Positions 24,825 through 32,722 are shown, counted from the first letter of the stretch. The stretch: 39,033 bases of DNA from CAZLHO01 sp964559455 (GCA_964559455.1 CAZLHO010000026.1:1-39033), one strand, 5' to 3'. Program-made: numbers and translations. Notes: generated from the sequence alone by a model not told the origin.

Positions 24825-26218
24825 CCGACAAGCCGCTGCCGCGCCTGCTGATCGTCGACGACGACCGGGACTTCGCCGGCGATCTGGAACTGATCCTGTC
24901 GAAGCGCTACAGGATCCTGCTCGCCGCCGACGCCGCCACGGCCCTGGAACTGGTGCGCAGCGAGGCCCTGGACGTGGTCCTGCTGGACCTGGACCTGGGC
25001 CCGGGCGCCGACGGCTTGACCGTGCTCGAGGAACTGGGCCGCGACGAGACGCCGCCGGCGGCGATCGTCCTGACCGGCGACCGGGACGTGGACACGGTCG
25101 TCCGGGCGGTCAAGCTGGGCGCCTTCCACTACGTCTGCAAGCCCCCCGTGCTGGACGAGCTCGTGATGCTGATCGACCGCGGCCTGGGCGAGTCCCGACG
25201 TCGTCGCCGGTTGCTGGTCAGCGAGAGAGAGATCGAGCGCCTGTCCGGCTCCGGGGATTTCGTGGCCGGCGATCCCCTCACCCTGGCCCTGCTGCGCGAT
25301 GCGGACCGCGTCGCCCCGACCGAGGCTTCGGTCCTGATCACCGGCGAGAGCGGCACCGGCAAGGAGATGATCGCCAGGCGACTCCACGCCCGCAGCGAGC
25401 GCGCCGCCGGCGTCTTCGTCGGGGTGAACTGCGCCTGCGTCCCGATCCATCTGATCGAATCCACGCTGATGGGGCACGAGCGCGGCGCCTTCACCGGCGC
25501 CGACAAGCGCAAGGCGGGCATGTTCGAGATCGCGGCGGGGGGGACGATCTTCCTGGACGAGGTCGGCCACAGCCCGCTCGAGCTTCAGGCCAAGCTGCTG
25601 CGCGTGCTCGCCGAGAAGGTCTTCGTGCGCGTGGGCGGCACGGTCGAACTTCCCGCCGACGTGCGCGTGATCGCGGCCACCAGCCGCGATCCCGAACAGG
25701 ACATCGCCGGGGGGAAGCTCCTGCCGGAGCTCTACTTCCGGCTCAACGTCGTGCCCCTGCACCTGCCGCCGCTGCGGGAACGGCGGGGCGACATCCTGCC
25801 GCTGGCCCGGCACTTCCTGCTCGACGCCGCGCTCAAGTATCGCCGGACGGTCGTGGGCATGACGCCGGCCGCCGAGCGGCTCCTGCTGGAGCAGGACTGG
25901 CCCGGCAACGTGAGGCAGCTGTGCAACGCCGTCGAGAGGGCCGTGGTCGTCAGCCGCGCCGCCCGCCTCAACCGCTCCGATTTCCTGGGCATGGACGGAG
26001 TCCACGCCACCGAGTCGAACCTCGGCTACGAAGAGGCCCGCACCAAGGCTCTCGGCGATTTCAAGCTGCGCTACGTGGCCGGCCAGCTCCGCCGCAGCGA
26101 GGGCAACGTGACCCACGCCGCCGAGGCCAGCGGCATGCTGCGCCAGGGCTTCCAGAGACTCGTGCGCGAACTCGGCCTGGATCCCGACGATTTCCGCCCC
26201 GAGAATTCCCCGGACTGA
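24821..26218 (+). CDS. NtrC-family sigma-54-dependent response regulator
   Basis: A 465-residue activator. The receiver (1-120) has the acidic pair D13/D14, phospho-acceptor D56 in VLLDLDL and a CKPP lysine. The AAA+ domain has Walker A GESGTGKE, the sigma-54-contacting GAFTGA, FLDEVGHSPLELQAKLLRVL, and the R-finger region LYFRLNVVPLHLPPLRERRGD. A Fis-type helix-turn-helix ends the protein (GNVTHAAEASGMLRQGFQRLV). A purine-rich site precedes the ATG, which overlaps the kinase stop. A palindrome and a sigma-54 promoter follow within 225 bases, so the downstream pseudo-receiver gene is its likely target. Confidence 0.95.
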   Translation: MTDKPLPRLLIVDDDRDFAGDLELILSKRYRILLAADAATALELVRSEALDVVLLDLDLGPGADGLTVLEELGRDETPPAAIVLTGDRDVDTVVRAVKLGAFHYVCKPPVLDELVMLIDRGLGESRRRRRLLVSEREIERLSGSGDFVAGDPLTLALLRDADRVAPTEASVLITGESGTGKEMIARRLHARSERAAGVFVGVNCACVPIHLIESTLMGHERGAFTGADKRKAGMFEIAAGGTIFLDEVGHSPLELQAKLLRVLAEKVFVRVGGTVELPADVRVIAATSRDPEQDIAGGKLLPELYFRLNVVPLHLPPLRERRGDILPLARHFLLDAALKYRRTVVGMTPAAERLLLEQDWPGNVRQLCNAVERAVVVSRAARLNRSDFLGMDGVHATESNLGYEEARTKALGDFKLRYVAGQLRRSEGNVTHAAEASGMLRQGFQRLVRELGLDPDDFRPENSPD

Positions 26219-26235
26219 TCCCGTCTCCGCTGCCC

Positions 26236-26325
26236 GGCGCAACATCCGCTCCGCCGACACAAGGTCAAGGGCCGCAGTACTCTGTGGCCTCAGCCGTCGA
26301 TTCGGTGCAACACGAATGTTGCGCC
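26236..26325 (+). promoter_or_regulatory. Probable upstream activator sites for the NtrC-type regulator
   Basis: GGCGCAACAT at 26236-26245 recurs inverted as ATGTTGCGCC at 26316-26325. The latter overlaps a perfect palindrome GCAACA-CGAA-TGTTGC at 26307-26322. The palindrome is about 105-120 bases upstream of the sigma-54 -24/-12 elements, the usual distance for enhancer sites contacted by looping. Confidence 0.6.
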
Positions 26326-26425
26326 TCCCTCGCCGCGTTTCCCGCCCCGATTGGAACGATACGTCCAAAGGGTTGTGAATAGGACACATAGGAAGGCTCC
26401 GCAATTGTCGGGGCGGCCAGGGTAC

Positions 26426-26441
26426 CGGCACGCCTCTTGCG
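26426..26441 (+). promoter_or_regulatory. Sigma-54 promoter
   Basis: CGGCACG, CCTC, then TTGCG places the -24 GG (26427-26428) and -12 GC (26439-26440) exactly 10 nt apart, matching the TGGCACG-N4-TTGC consensus except for the first base. Transcription would begin near 26452, leaving a leader of about 257 nt. That leader contains AAGGAGG at 26476-26482 but no start codon at the right distance from it. Confidence 0.75.
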
Positions 26442-26708
26442 GTAGGGTGGGAGCATTCTCCTTTTGGCGTGGAACAAGGAGGGGTTCGCGGCCGGAGCTT
26501 TGCATGATCCGGCCGCCACCGGGCGGCGATTCACGAGGGTTCATCTCCTTATTGGCCAACCCTTATCGGTGAGTCCAAGGCGTCGCCGCCCTTGGTTCGG
26601 GAGTGTCCGGGCTGACGAGCCGGATGGTTTTGGGCGAGTACCGTCACGGCGGGTCCGGGCACTCCTAGCCCTTCCAAGTCCACGATTGTTGTGACTATCG
26701 GGAATCTT

Positions 26709-27056
26709 ATGGACATGCTGCGAACCAGGATTCTCATCGCAGATCCGGACGCCGACTACGCCGGCGACCTGGCGGCCTACCTGAGCGACCGCTACGACGT
26801 CATCGTCGACGCCGGCGCCGAAGGGCGCTGGCAGGATTATCTCCGGGGAGTGGATCTGGTCATCCTGGCCGGCGACCTGCTCCCGCGACGGGACCGGCCT
26901 GCGCTGCTGCGGGAGTGCCGGCGGGTGATCGCGCTCTGCCGCAGCGACGACGACTGCGGGCGGCTGGGGACGGAGGCCGGCGCCGTCATCCCCATGGAGC
27001 GCTTCCCTTCGCCGGAGAGCCTGGACCGGGCCCTGTCGCTGGCCCTGGCCAGCTGA
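26709..27056 (+). CDS. Degenerate receiver-domain protein (pseudo-receiver)
   Basis: A 115-residue stand-alone receiver-like protein. Its start RILIADPDADYAGDL aligns with RLLIVDDDRDFAGDL of the regulator encoded just upstream, and SDRYDVIVDA with SKRYRILLAA, so the two are probably paralogues. The residues needed for phosphorylation are changed. The second acidic residue is P13, the phospho-Asp position is A54 (ILAGDL against LLDLDL), the Thr is Cys in ALCRSDD, and the Lys is absent in VIPMERF. It is expected to act without phosphorylation, for example by binding the regulator or kinase. ATG 26709 has GGGA in front; a GTG at 26691 is possible. Confidence 0.8.
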   Translation: MDMLRTRILIADPDADYAGDLAAYLSDRYDVIVDAGAEGRWQDYLRGVDLVILAGDLLPRRDRPALLRECRRVIALCRSDDDCGRLGTEAGAVIPMERFPSPESLDRALSLALAS

Positions 27057-27068
27057 TGCCCTGCGGCT

Positions 27069-27998
27069 TCAACGCGCGCCGGATTCCCGGCGCGTGATCA
27101 TCATGTCGAATTCGTGCTTCTCGCTGACGCCGGTGATCGGCGGCCGGAATTCGGCCTGACCCAGTCCCGCGGCGTCGAAGAGGTCGACCAGCTCCTCGTC
27201 GGTGTAGGCGCGGCTGCACTGGGCGTAGCGGCTCAGGGCGCCCGTGGCGGCGTCCAGGATCCAGTGCACGTTGATCTCGGCGTTCTGATCCTCGTCCCAG
27301 TGGTATTCCTGCAGCCACAGGTGGGGCCGGTCGCTGAAGACCGAGCGGGCGCAGGACTGCCATTCCTGGAGGTCCTCGCGCGGATAGCTGTCCCAGGTCT
27401 GGAATTCGAGGACGAAGAGGCCGCCGGGTCGCAGCAGCGACGCCAGCCGGGGCAGGAAGCGGCGCGCCGACTCCGCCGGGAAGGAGTGGAACTCGCCGTA
27501 CCAGAAGGTGACCGCGTCGACCGGACCCAGGGCGGCGAGGTCGTCCTCGGTCAGCGCCGTCAGGTCGGCCGGGCGGAAGACGCAGTCCAGCCCCTCGCGC
27601 TCGGCCGTCTCGCGGGCCCAGGCCAGCGGAGCGGGGGCGAAGTCGAAGCCCAGGGCGCGGACCCCGTTGCGGGCCAGCTCGTGGCAGTAGAGGCCGGGCC
27701 CGCAGCCGACGTCGAGCACGGTCAGGCCGCGGGCGCCGCCGAACTCGGCCTCGAGGCGTTCCCTCAGCCAGCGGACGTGGTCGCGGATCACCCCGGGAGC
27801 TCGGCTGGCCATGTGGGTGTCGGGATCCAGGTGCACGCGCAGCATCCGCTCGCTGAAGGCGGCGTCGTGCCAGGGGATCCGGTCGCCGTCCCGCCAAGGC
27901 GAGGGGGGGTGCGGCGCCGCCGCGATCGCGGCCAGGCTGGGCGCGAGTTGTCCACCGGCCTGCGCCGGGCCGTCGTTCCGGGATGGGTCGCGAATCAC
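27069..27998 (-). CDS. Class I SAM-dependent methyltransferase
   Basis: A 309-residue protein with a Rossmann-type methyltransferase fold. Motif I is LTVLDVGCGPGLYCHELARNG, acidic motif II GFDFAPAPLAWA, motif III FRPADLTAL, and the post-motif RPGGLFVLEFQTWDSYP. The N-terminal 70 residues and a C-terminal beta segment (INVHWILDAATGALSRY) are outside the core. The substrate cannot be named from the sequence. The GTG start at 27998 has GGAGG at a 7-nt spacing. It diverges from dnaB over a region packed with TTGTCCCCA-like 9-mers, one of which lies inside this gene. Confidence 0.8.
   Translation of the reverse strand: MIRDPSRNDGPAQAGGQLAPSLAAIAAAPHPPSPWRDGDRIPWHDAAFSERMLRVHLDPDTHMASRAPGVIRDHVRWLRERLEAEFGGARGLTVLDVGCGPGLYCHELARNGVRALGFDFAPAPLAWARETAEREGLDCVFRPADLTALTEDDLAALGPVDAVTFWYGEFHSFPAESARRFLPRLASLLRPGGLFVLEFQTWDSYPREDLQEWQSCARSVFSDRPHLWLQEYHWDEDQNAEINVHWILDAATGALSRYAQCSRAYTDEELVDLFDAAGLGQAEFRPPITGVSEKHEFDMMITRRESGAR
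27075..27094. terminator. Hairpin between convergent genes
   Basis: CGCGCCGG (27075-27082), ATTC, CCGGCGCG (27087-27094) lies within the last codons of the methyltransferase, 18 bases past the pseudo-receiver stop. There is no U tract, so a role as bidirectional terminator is only possible. Confidence 0.3.
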
Positions 27999-28133
27999 GG
28001 CGTCGCCTCCGTCGTTTCGGTGTCTTCCGGACGGGCTCCGGCTCCGGAGTTGTCCACCTTCCCGGCGAGTTGTCCCCAGCTTGTCCCCAGGATGGGGGAG
28101 TTGTCCCCAGGTCTATCCCCGGGCGCATCCCCA
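27948..28133 (+). promoter_or_regulatory. Cluster of DnaA-box-like 9-mers upstream of dnaB
   Basis: Seven same-strand 9-mers: TTGTCCACC at 27948 and 28050, TTGTCCCCA at 28070, 28081 and 28101, and weaker CTATCCCCG at 28113 and GCATCCCCA at 28125. The form TTGTCCACA is the known DnaA box of high-GC actinobacteria and TTATCCACA that of E. coli, so these differ by one to three bases. Start-to-start distances in the main group are 20, 11, 20, 12 and 12, close to whole helical turns. No AT-rich unwinding region is seen. Confidence 0.5.
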
Positions 28134-28237
28134 GCTTTTTCGGGCCGCGGCGCGGGCGGGCGTACCCATGACGCCGACCGTGTGTTACCTTCGCCACTCG
28201 GCGGAATCGTAGCCCATCGATCACGAATCAGCGCGAG

Positions 28238-29608
28238 GTGACCTTGGAACCCCTGGCCCAGAAGCAGACCCTGCCCCGCGGCGCCGCCGGCGAGCGCACG
28301 CCTCCTCAGAACCTGGACGCCGAGCGGGCGATCCTGGGCGCCGTGATGCTCGAGCGCGACGCGCTGGGCATCGCGATGGAGTTCCTGCGGGCCGAGGATT
28401 TCTACCGCAAGGAGCACCGCCTGATCTTCGAGGCGATGATCCGGCTCTTCGACGGCGACCAGGCCATCGACGGCATCACCGTGGCCGAGACCCTGGAGCG
28501 CGAAGGGACCCTGCAGCGGGTGGGCGGCGCGGACTACCTGGCCGACCTGCTGGCCTCGGTGGCCACGGCGGCCAACCTCGCCTACCACGCCCGCATTGTC
28601 CGGGAGAAGGCGCTGCTGCGCAAGCTGATCCACACGGCAACCGAGATCGCCGGCGAGGCCTACGAGGCCGCCGAGGAGACGACCGAGATCCTGGACAAGG
28701 CCCAGACCCGGATCTACTCCATCGCCGAGCACCAGCGCGAAGGCGGCTTCCAGTCGGTCAAGGAGGTCGTGCCCGAGACCTTCCGCAGGATCGAGGAGGC
28801 CTTCCGCAACAAGAGCGACGTCACCGGCCTGCGGACCGGCTTCCGGGACTTCGACCGCATGACCGCCGGCCTGCAGGATTCCGACCTGCTGATCCTCGCG
28901 GCGCGCCCGTCCATGGGCAAGACCAGCCTCGCCCTCAACGTGGGCTACAACGTGGCGGTCAAGGAGAAGGTGCCGGTGGCCTTCTTCTCGCTGGAGATGT
29001 CCAAGCAGCAGCTCGTGATGCGCATGCTCTGCTCCAGCGGCGGCTTCAACAACCACGAGATCCGCCGCGGCAAGGTCGAACCCAAGGACTGGCCCAAGCT
29101 GACCGAGGCCTGCAGCCGCCTGGCCGAGGCCCCCATCTACATCGACGACACCAGCGGCATCTCGGTGCTCGAGATGAAGGCCAAGGCGCGCCGGCTGAAG
29201 CAGCAGCACGGCATCGGCCTGGTGGTCATCGACTACATGCAGCTGATGAGCGCCCACGGCCGCTTCGACAACCGCCAGCAGGAGATCTCGTTGATCAGCC
29301 GGAACCTGAAGGGCATGGCCAAGGATCTGGACGTGCCGGTGCTGGCCCTGAGCCAGCTCTCGCGCGCCGTCGAGTCGCGCGGAGGCGACCACAAGCCCAT
29401 GCTCTCGGACCTGCGCGAATCCGGCGCCATCGAGCAGGACGCCGACGTGGTGCTCTTCATCTTCCGGGAAGAGGTCTACAAGCCGGAGGACGAGACGGTG
29501 CGCAACAAGGCGACGATCATCGTCGGCAAGCAGCGCAACGGTCCGATCGGCGCCTTCGACCTGCACTTCCACAAGGCCTTCACGCGCTTCGCGGATCTCC
29601 AGCAGTAG
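28238..29608 (+). CDS. dnaB: Replicative DNA helicase
   Basis: DnaB is the hexameric 5'-3' helicase of the replication fork. The 456-residue protein has the N-terminal helical collar domain, starting PPQNLDAERAILGAVMLERD, and a linker. The RecA-like motor follows, with Walker A RPSMGKTSLALN (GKT 227-229), FFSLEMSKQQLVMRML, Walker B LVVIDYMQLMS, the LALSQLSRAVE segment, and the arginine finger region. No intein is present. The GTG start at 28238 lacks a strong ribosome-binding site and a TTG two codons on is an alternative. It ends 6 nt before the convergent FliD-like gene with no terminator between. Confidence 0.95.
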   Translation: MTLEPLAQKQTLPRGAAGERTPPQNLDAERAILGAVMLERDALGIAMEFLRAEDFYRKEHRLIFEAMIRLFDGDQAIDGITVAETLEREGTLQRVGGADYLADLLASVATAANLAYHARIVREKALLRKLIHTATEIAGEAYEAAEETTEILDKAQTRIYSIAEHQREGGFQSVKEVVPETFRRIEEAFRNKSDVTGLRTGFRDFDRMTAGLQDSDLLILAARPSMGKTSLALNVGYNVAVKEKVPVAFFSLEMSKQQLVMRMLCSSGGFNNHEIRRGKVEPKDWPKLTEACSRLAEAPIYIDDTSGISVLEMKAKARRLKQQHGIGLVVIDYMQLMSAHGRFDNRQQEISLISRNLKGMAKDLDVPVLALSQLSRAVESRGGDHKPMLSDLRESGAIEQDADVVLFIFREEVYKPEDETVRNKATIIVGKQRNGPIGAFDLHFHKAFTRFADLQQ

Positions 29609-29614
29609 AGGGGA

Positions 29615-31300
29615 TCAGGCCAGCGTGTCCAGCAGCCCGCCGCCGCTCAGGGCGCGGGCCACGTCGCGCTCCGCGGCGCGCACCACCCGCGACAGCTCCC
29701 CGACCAGCCCGTCCTTGTCGCTCGCCTGGCTGCCCAGCATCAGGTCGCGCACCGCGTCCCCGCCGCGCCGCAGGTAGCCCACGAAACGCTGCCGCTCGGC
29801 GCTGCCGAAGCGCATGACCGTCCGCGACGAGCCGCGGAAGTCGAAGCTCAGGCCGAAACTGGTGCGGAAGCGGTCGCCGCCGTCGTCGAAGGCCTCGCCG
29901 ACCGCGCCGTGGATCTGGCCGCGCAGGCGCAGCAGCAGCGCGCCGGGCGTGTCGCCGGCCGCGTCGCCGAAGATGTCGTTCATCGCCTCGGCCAGCTTCT
30001 CCAGGGCGTCGGCGCTGCGGAAGGCCAGCGACGGCGCCATGCCGCCCTCGAAGGAGAGCCGCTGGGGCTCGTGGGTCCCGGGCAGGATGCCCAGGGCGGG
30101 CAGCAGCCCGGTGCCGCCGTCGTCCAGCACCATCGGCCGGTCGGCCATCTTCGAGATGAACGAGACGATCTGCGTGACGGGGTCCAGGCGCGCCTCGACT
30201 CCGGCCAGCGAATCGGTGATCCGGGCGAGGATGTCCAGCACGGTGTCGACCGTGACGTCGATGGCGATGGTCGACCCGTTGACGGTGATCTCGCCGCTGG
30301 TCACGCCGGCGAAGCGGGCCACCTGGTCCAGGGGCAGGTTGATCTCCTCGTCGCGCCCCGGATCCACCAGCGACCCATCCAGCTTCACCGCCGCCAGGAA
30401 GCCCGAGCTGTCGGCGCCGAGCTCGATGCCGAAGGCCGCGCCCGACGTCTTCTGCTCCAGGCGGACCGTCTCGGTGGCCTCGTCGAAATAGGCGTTCACC
30501 CCGGCGGCGGAGTCGGTGATGCGCTGGAGCACGCTGTTCACGGTGTCGTCGGCGCGGACCTCGATGAAGACGCCGTTGACCATGAAGCCGCCGGCCTGCA
30601 CCGACACCCGGTAGTCGAAGTTCGGGCGGTCGTTGCGCAGGCCGTCGAAGGCGGCGTCGGGATCCACGCGGCTGCCGATGTCGGCGAAGAGGTCGATGGT
30701 GAAGGTGTCGCCGCGCTCCAACCGGCCCTCGCCCAGGTTCAGGGTCAGCCCGTTGCCCATGGCGAGCAGGGTGTCGGGCCTGATCCAGGAGGGGACGTTG
30801 TACTCGCTGAGGATGCTGCCGTCGGGATTGGTGAAGCGCAGGCGCAGCTGGTGCCGGCCGATGATGCCGCCGCGCAGCACCTCGACGGTGAGCTGGCCGC
30901 TGCCGGCGGCGCCGTCGTAGACCCCGTCGACGGTGGGCGTCAGGGTCGTGGATTCGCTCCAGGTGGGGCCGAAGGGGGAGTAGGAGGTCGGCGCCGTATT
31001 GACCTCCTCGTAGCCGTCCAGGCTGGCGGCGCGCGCCTCGCTCAACGCGAGCCCGTTGATCGAGACCGATTCGGCGGGAGCGTAGCGCCATCCGGAGCCG
31101 GTGCTGCGCAGGGGACGCTGCAGGTCCTTCAGGGCGTCCTCCATGCGGGAGAGCGTGCGGCGCAGGAAGAAGAGTTCGCCCCGGCTGCTGGCGGCGGTCG
31201 CGGCGGCGACGCCGGTCGTCGCCGGCGCGGGGGCCGTATAGGGCGAGGCGACCCGCAGCAGGCCGAGGCTCAGGAAAGTGGTGCTGCCGTCGATGCGCAT
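29615..31300 (-). CDS. FliD-like protein with two flagellin-hook IN motifs
   Basis: A 561-residue protein related to hook-associated/filament-cap proteins. Two flagellin-hook IN (FLGIN) motifs are visible. One is around 255-310 (FMVNGVFIEVRADDTVNSVLQRI followed by AAGVNAYFDEATETVRL), the second around 350-400 (GEITVNGSTIAIDVTVDTVLDILARI, then AGVEARLDPVTQIVSFISK). The N-terminus is not the usual FliD start, and the C-terminal 100 residues are helical. No signal peptide is seen, as for type III exported axial proteins. No other flagellar gene lies in the window, but a sigma-28-like promoter precedes it, supporting a late flagellar role. ATG 31300 has no clear ribosome-binding site. It could also be a divergent hook-filament junction protein. 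Confidence 0.7.
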   Translation of the reverse strand: MRIDGSTTFLSLGLLRVASPYTAPAPATTGVAAATAASSRGELFFLRRTLSRMEDALKDLQRPLRSTGSGWRYAPAESVSINGLALSEARAASLDGYEEVNTAPTSYSPFGPTWSESTTLTPTVDGVYDGAAGSGQLTVEVLRGGIIGRHQLRLRFTNPDGSILSEYNVPSWIRPDTLLAMGNGLTLNLGEGRLERGDTFTIDLFADIGSRVDPDAAFDGLRNDRPNFDYRVSVQAGGFMVNGVFIEVRADDTVNSVLQRITDSAAGVNAYFDEATETVRLEQKTSGAAFGIELGADSSGFLAAVKLDGSLVDPGRDEEINLPLDQVARFAGVTSGEITVNGSTIAIDVTVDTVLDILARITDSLAGVEARLDPVTQIVSFISKMADRPMVLDDGGTGLLPALGILPGTHEPQRLSFEGGMAPSLAFRSADALEKLAEAMNDIFGDAAGDTPGALLLRLRGQIHGAVGEAFDDGGDRFRTSFGLSFDFRGSSRTVMRFGSAERQRFVGYLRRGGDAVRDLMLGSQASDKDGLVGELSRVVRAAERDVARALSGGGLLDTLA

Positions 31301-31360
31301 GGGCTGGGCGTCCCGGTCGGGCGGCTGAGTTTTGCGCTAAAGATCGATTTTACTGCATTA

Positions 31361-31388
31361 TATTCGGCATCATTGTGTGATTTCTTTA
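31361..31388 (-). promoter_or_regulatory. Sigma-28 (FliA)-like promoter
   Basis: On the minus strand TAAAGAAA (31388-31381) is followed after 12 nt by GCCGAATA (31368-31361). The FliA consensus is TAAAGTTT-N11-GCCGATAA. The start site would lie about 50 nt before the FliD-like gene. A TATAAT also overlaps the -10 side, but it has no matching -35. Confidence 0.55.
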
Positions 31389-31530
31389 GATTTAATATCT
31401 CCCGGCGGGCCGGTTCCTAGCCCTGATCCTTCGTGAATGATCCGGGCCAACGGGCGTTTCATCGAATATTCATGGGATTCCGGGCATTCCGTCCTGGCGC
31501 CAGGCCGCTTCGCAGGCGTAATTGTGCGGC

Positions 31531-31565
31531 GGCCCGCTCCCGCGGGCCTTCGTGCGAGGAGCGGG
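31531..31565 (+). promoter_or_regulatory. Alternative hairpins covering the ribosome-binding site of the MBL-fold gene
   Basis: GGCCCGC (31531-31537) pairs with GCGGGCC (31542-31548). The overlapping CCCGCTCC (31533-31540) can instead pair with GGAGCGGG (31558-31565), which contains the ribosome-binding site of the ATG at 31570. The two pairings cannot exist together. Confidence 0.4.
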
Positions 31566-31569
31566 GGGC

Positions 31570-32463
31570 ATGATCCGGCTGGATCTCATCGATCTCGACC
31601 AGGACCTACCGGGGCAGCGGCAGTTCATCAGCTGCTGGCTGGCCCGGAGCGAGGGGCTGAGCTACGTCGTCGACCCCGGGCCGCCCGGGACGGCGCTCCG
31701 GCTGGTCGCGCGCCTGCGCGAACTGGGCGTGACCGACCTGGACTTCGTGCTGCTGACCCACGTGCACCTGGACCACGGGGGCGCCGCGGCCGCGGTGCTG
31801 GACGCCTTCCCCGGCAGCCGCGCGGCCTGCCTGGACGCAGCGGCTCGGCATCTGGTCGATCCGACGCGTCTCTGGGAGGGCTCGCGCCGGGTCCTGGGCC
31901 CGGTGGCCGAGGCCTACGGCGAGCCGGCGCCGGTGCCCGCGGAGCGGATCGCCGCGCTGGACGAAGTGGCGGCCCGCGGCGTGGACTGGCTGCCGACGCC
32001 CGGCCACGCGCCGCACCACGTCTGCTTCGTGCACGGCGACGTGCTCTTCGCCGGCGAGGCCGCCGGCACCACGGCGCCGCTGCCGGGAGGGCGGCTCTAC
32101 CTGCGCCCGGCCACGCCGCCGCGCTTCTTCCCGGCCGAGGCCCGGGCCTCGCTGGACCGCCTGCTGGCGCTCTCGCCGCCGCCGCGGCGGGTGGCGATGG
32201 CGCATTACGGACTGGTCGAGGGAAAGACGCGCGCGCTGCTGACGGCGGCGCGGGATCAGCTGGAGCTCTGGGTCGCCGCGGTCCGCCGCGAGGCGGCTGC
32301 GGGGCGGGAAGGGCTGGTCGGGAGGGTCCACGGCCGGCTGCTGGCCGAGGATCCGCATTACGCCGCGTTCACGGATCTCCCGGCGGACATCCGGGAGCGC
32401 GAGCTCGTTTTCACCGCCCAGAGCGTGCTGGGGATGCTCGGTCACATCGAGGCGTCGACCTGA
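31570..32463 (+). CDS. Metallo-beta-lactamase-fold hydrolase
   Basis: A 297-residue MBL-fold protein. The metal site HVHLDH has H64, H66, D68 and H69, and GHAPHHV, LFAGEAAG and the later MAHYG supply the remaining expected ligands. This pattern is that of glyoxalase II-like/MBL hydrolases with a binuclear metal centre. A C-terminal helical extension (about 220-297) resembles that of MBL proteins acting on thioesters or lactones, but the substrate is unknown. No signal peptide, so cytoplasmic. ATG 31570 is chosen because GGAGCGGGGGG precedes it and the protein then begins at the first strand. An upstream in-frame start exists at 31522. Confidence 0.85.
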   Translation: MIRLDLIDLDQDLPGQRQFISCWLARSEGLSYVVDPGPPGTALRLVARLRELGVTDLDFVLLTHVHLDHGGAAAAVLDAFPGSRAACLDAAARHLVDPTRLWEGSRRVLGPVAEAYGEPAPVPAERIAALDEVAARGVDWLPTPGHAPHHVCFVHGDVLFAGEAAGTTAPLPGGRLYLRPATPPRFFPAEARASLDRLLALSPPPRRVAMAHYGLVEGKTRALLTAARDQLELWVAAVRREAAAGREGLVGRVHGRLLAEDPHYAAFTDLPADIRERELVFTAQSVLGMLGHIEAST

Positions 32464-32574
32464 ACGGGATCGCTGCAACATCCCGACGGGGAGGGCGTAA
32501 GGCGCAGGTGTGACCTCCTCCGCATGGGCGAACGGGAACCGCAATAAGGGAAGAACCGGCAGGGGGACACGATC

Positions 32575-32673
32575 ATGCAACCGTCGACGAGCACGGGCCG
32601 CGGGGGGCGCGACAGCCGCCCGATCGGCCTGGCGGGGGACGCCGACGATCTCATCTTCGGCCGCGGCCTCTGA
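32575..32673 (+). CDS. Possible small protein, 32 residues
   Basis: ATG with a GGGGG ribosome-binding-like site 8-12 bases upstream opens a 32-codon frame ending DADDLIFGRGL. It is immediately followed by a strong hairpin (32677-32706). The peptide is basic and glycine-rich at first and acidic-hydrophobic at the end. No family is recognised and no promoter is evident in 32464-32574. It could be a real small protein of its own, a leader peptide, or chance. Confidence 0.3.
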   Translation: MQPSTSTGRGGRDSRPIGLAGDADDLIFGRGL

Positions 32674-32676
32674 TCC

Positions 32677-32706
32677 GGCCCGGCGGGTCCGACGATCCGC
32701 CGGGCC
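32677..32706 (+). terminator. Hairpin terminator upstream of mlaE
   Basis: A perfect 10-bp stem, GGCCCGGCGG (32677-32686) with CCGCCGGGCC (32697-32706), extended by three inner pairs including one G-U, starts three bases after the TGA of the 32-codon ORF. The tail is TTCGCG, so termination would be weak. Confidence 0.5.
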
Positions 32707-32722
32707 TTCGCGCCCGCTTATG

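Noticed and set aside
26464..26571. A short ORF in the leader after the sigma-54 promoter, near AAGGAGG at 26476.
   Set aside because: No start codon lies 5-10 bases from the AAGGAGG; the first ATG (26503) is 20 bases away and opens only 22 codons.
27948..28237. Chromosomal replication origin.
   Set aside because: There is no AT-rich unwinding region and no dnaA, dnaN or similar origin neighbour; only the box-like array is present.
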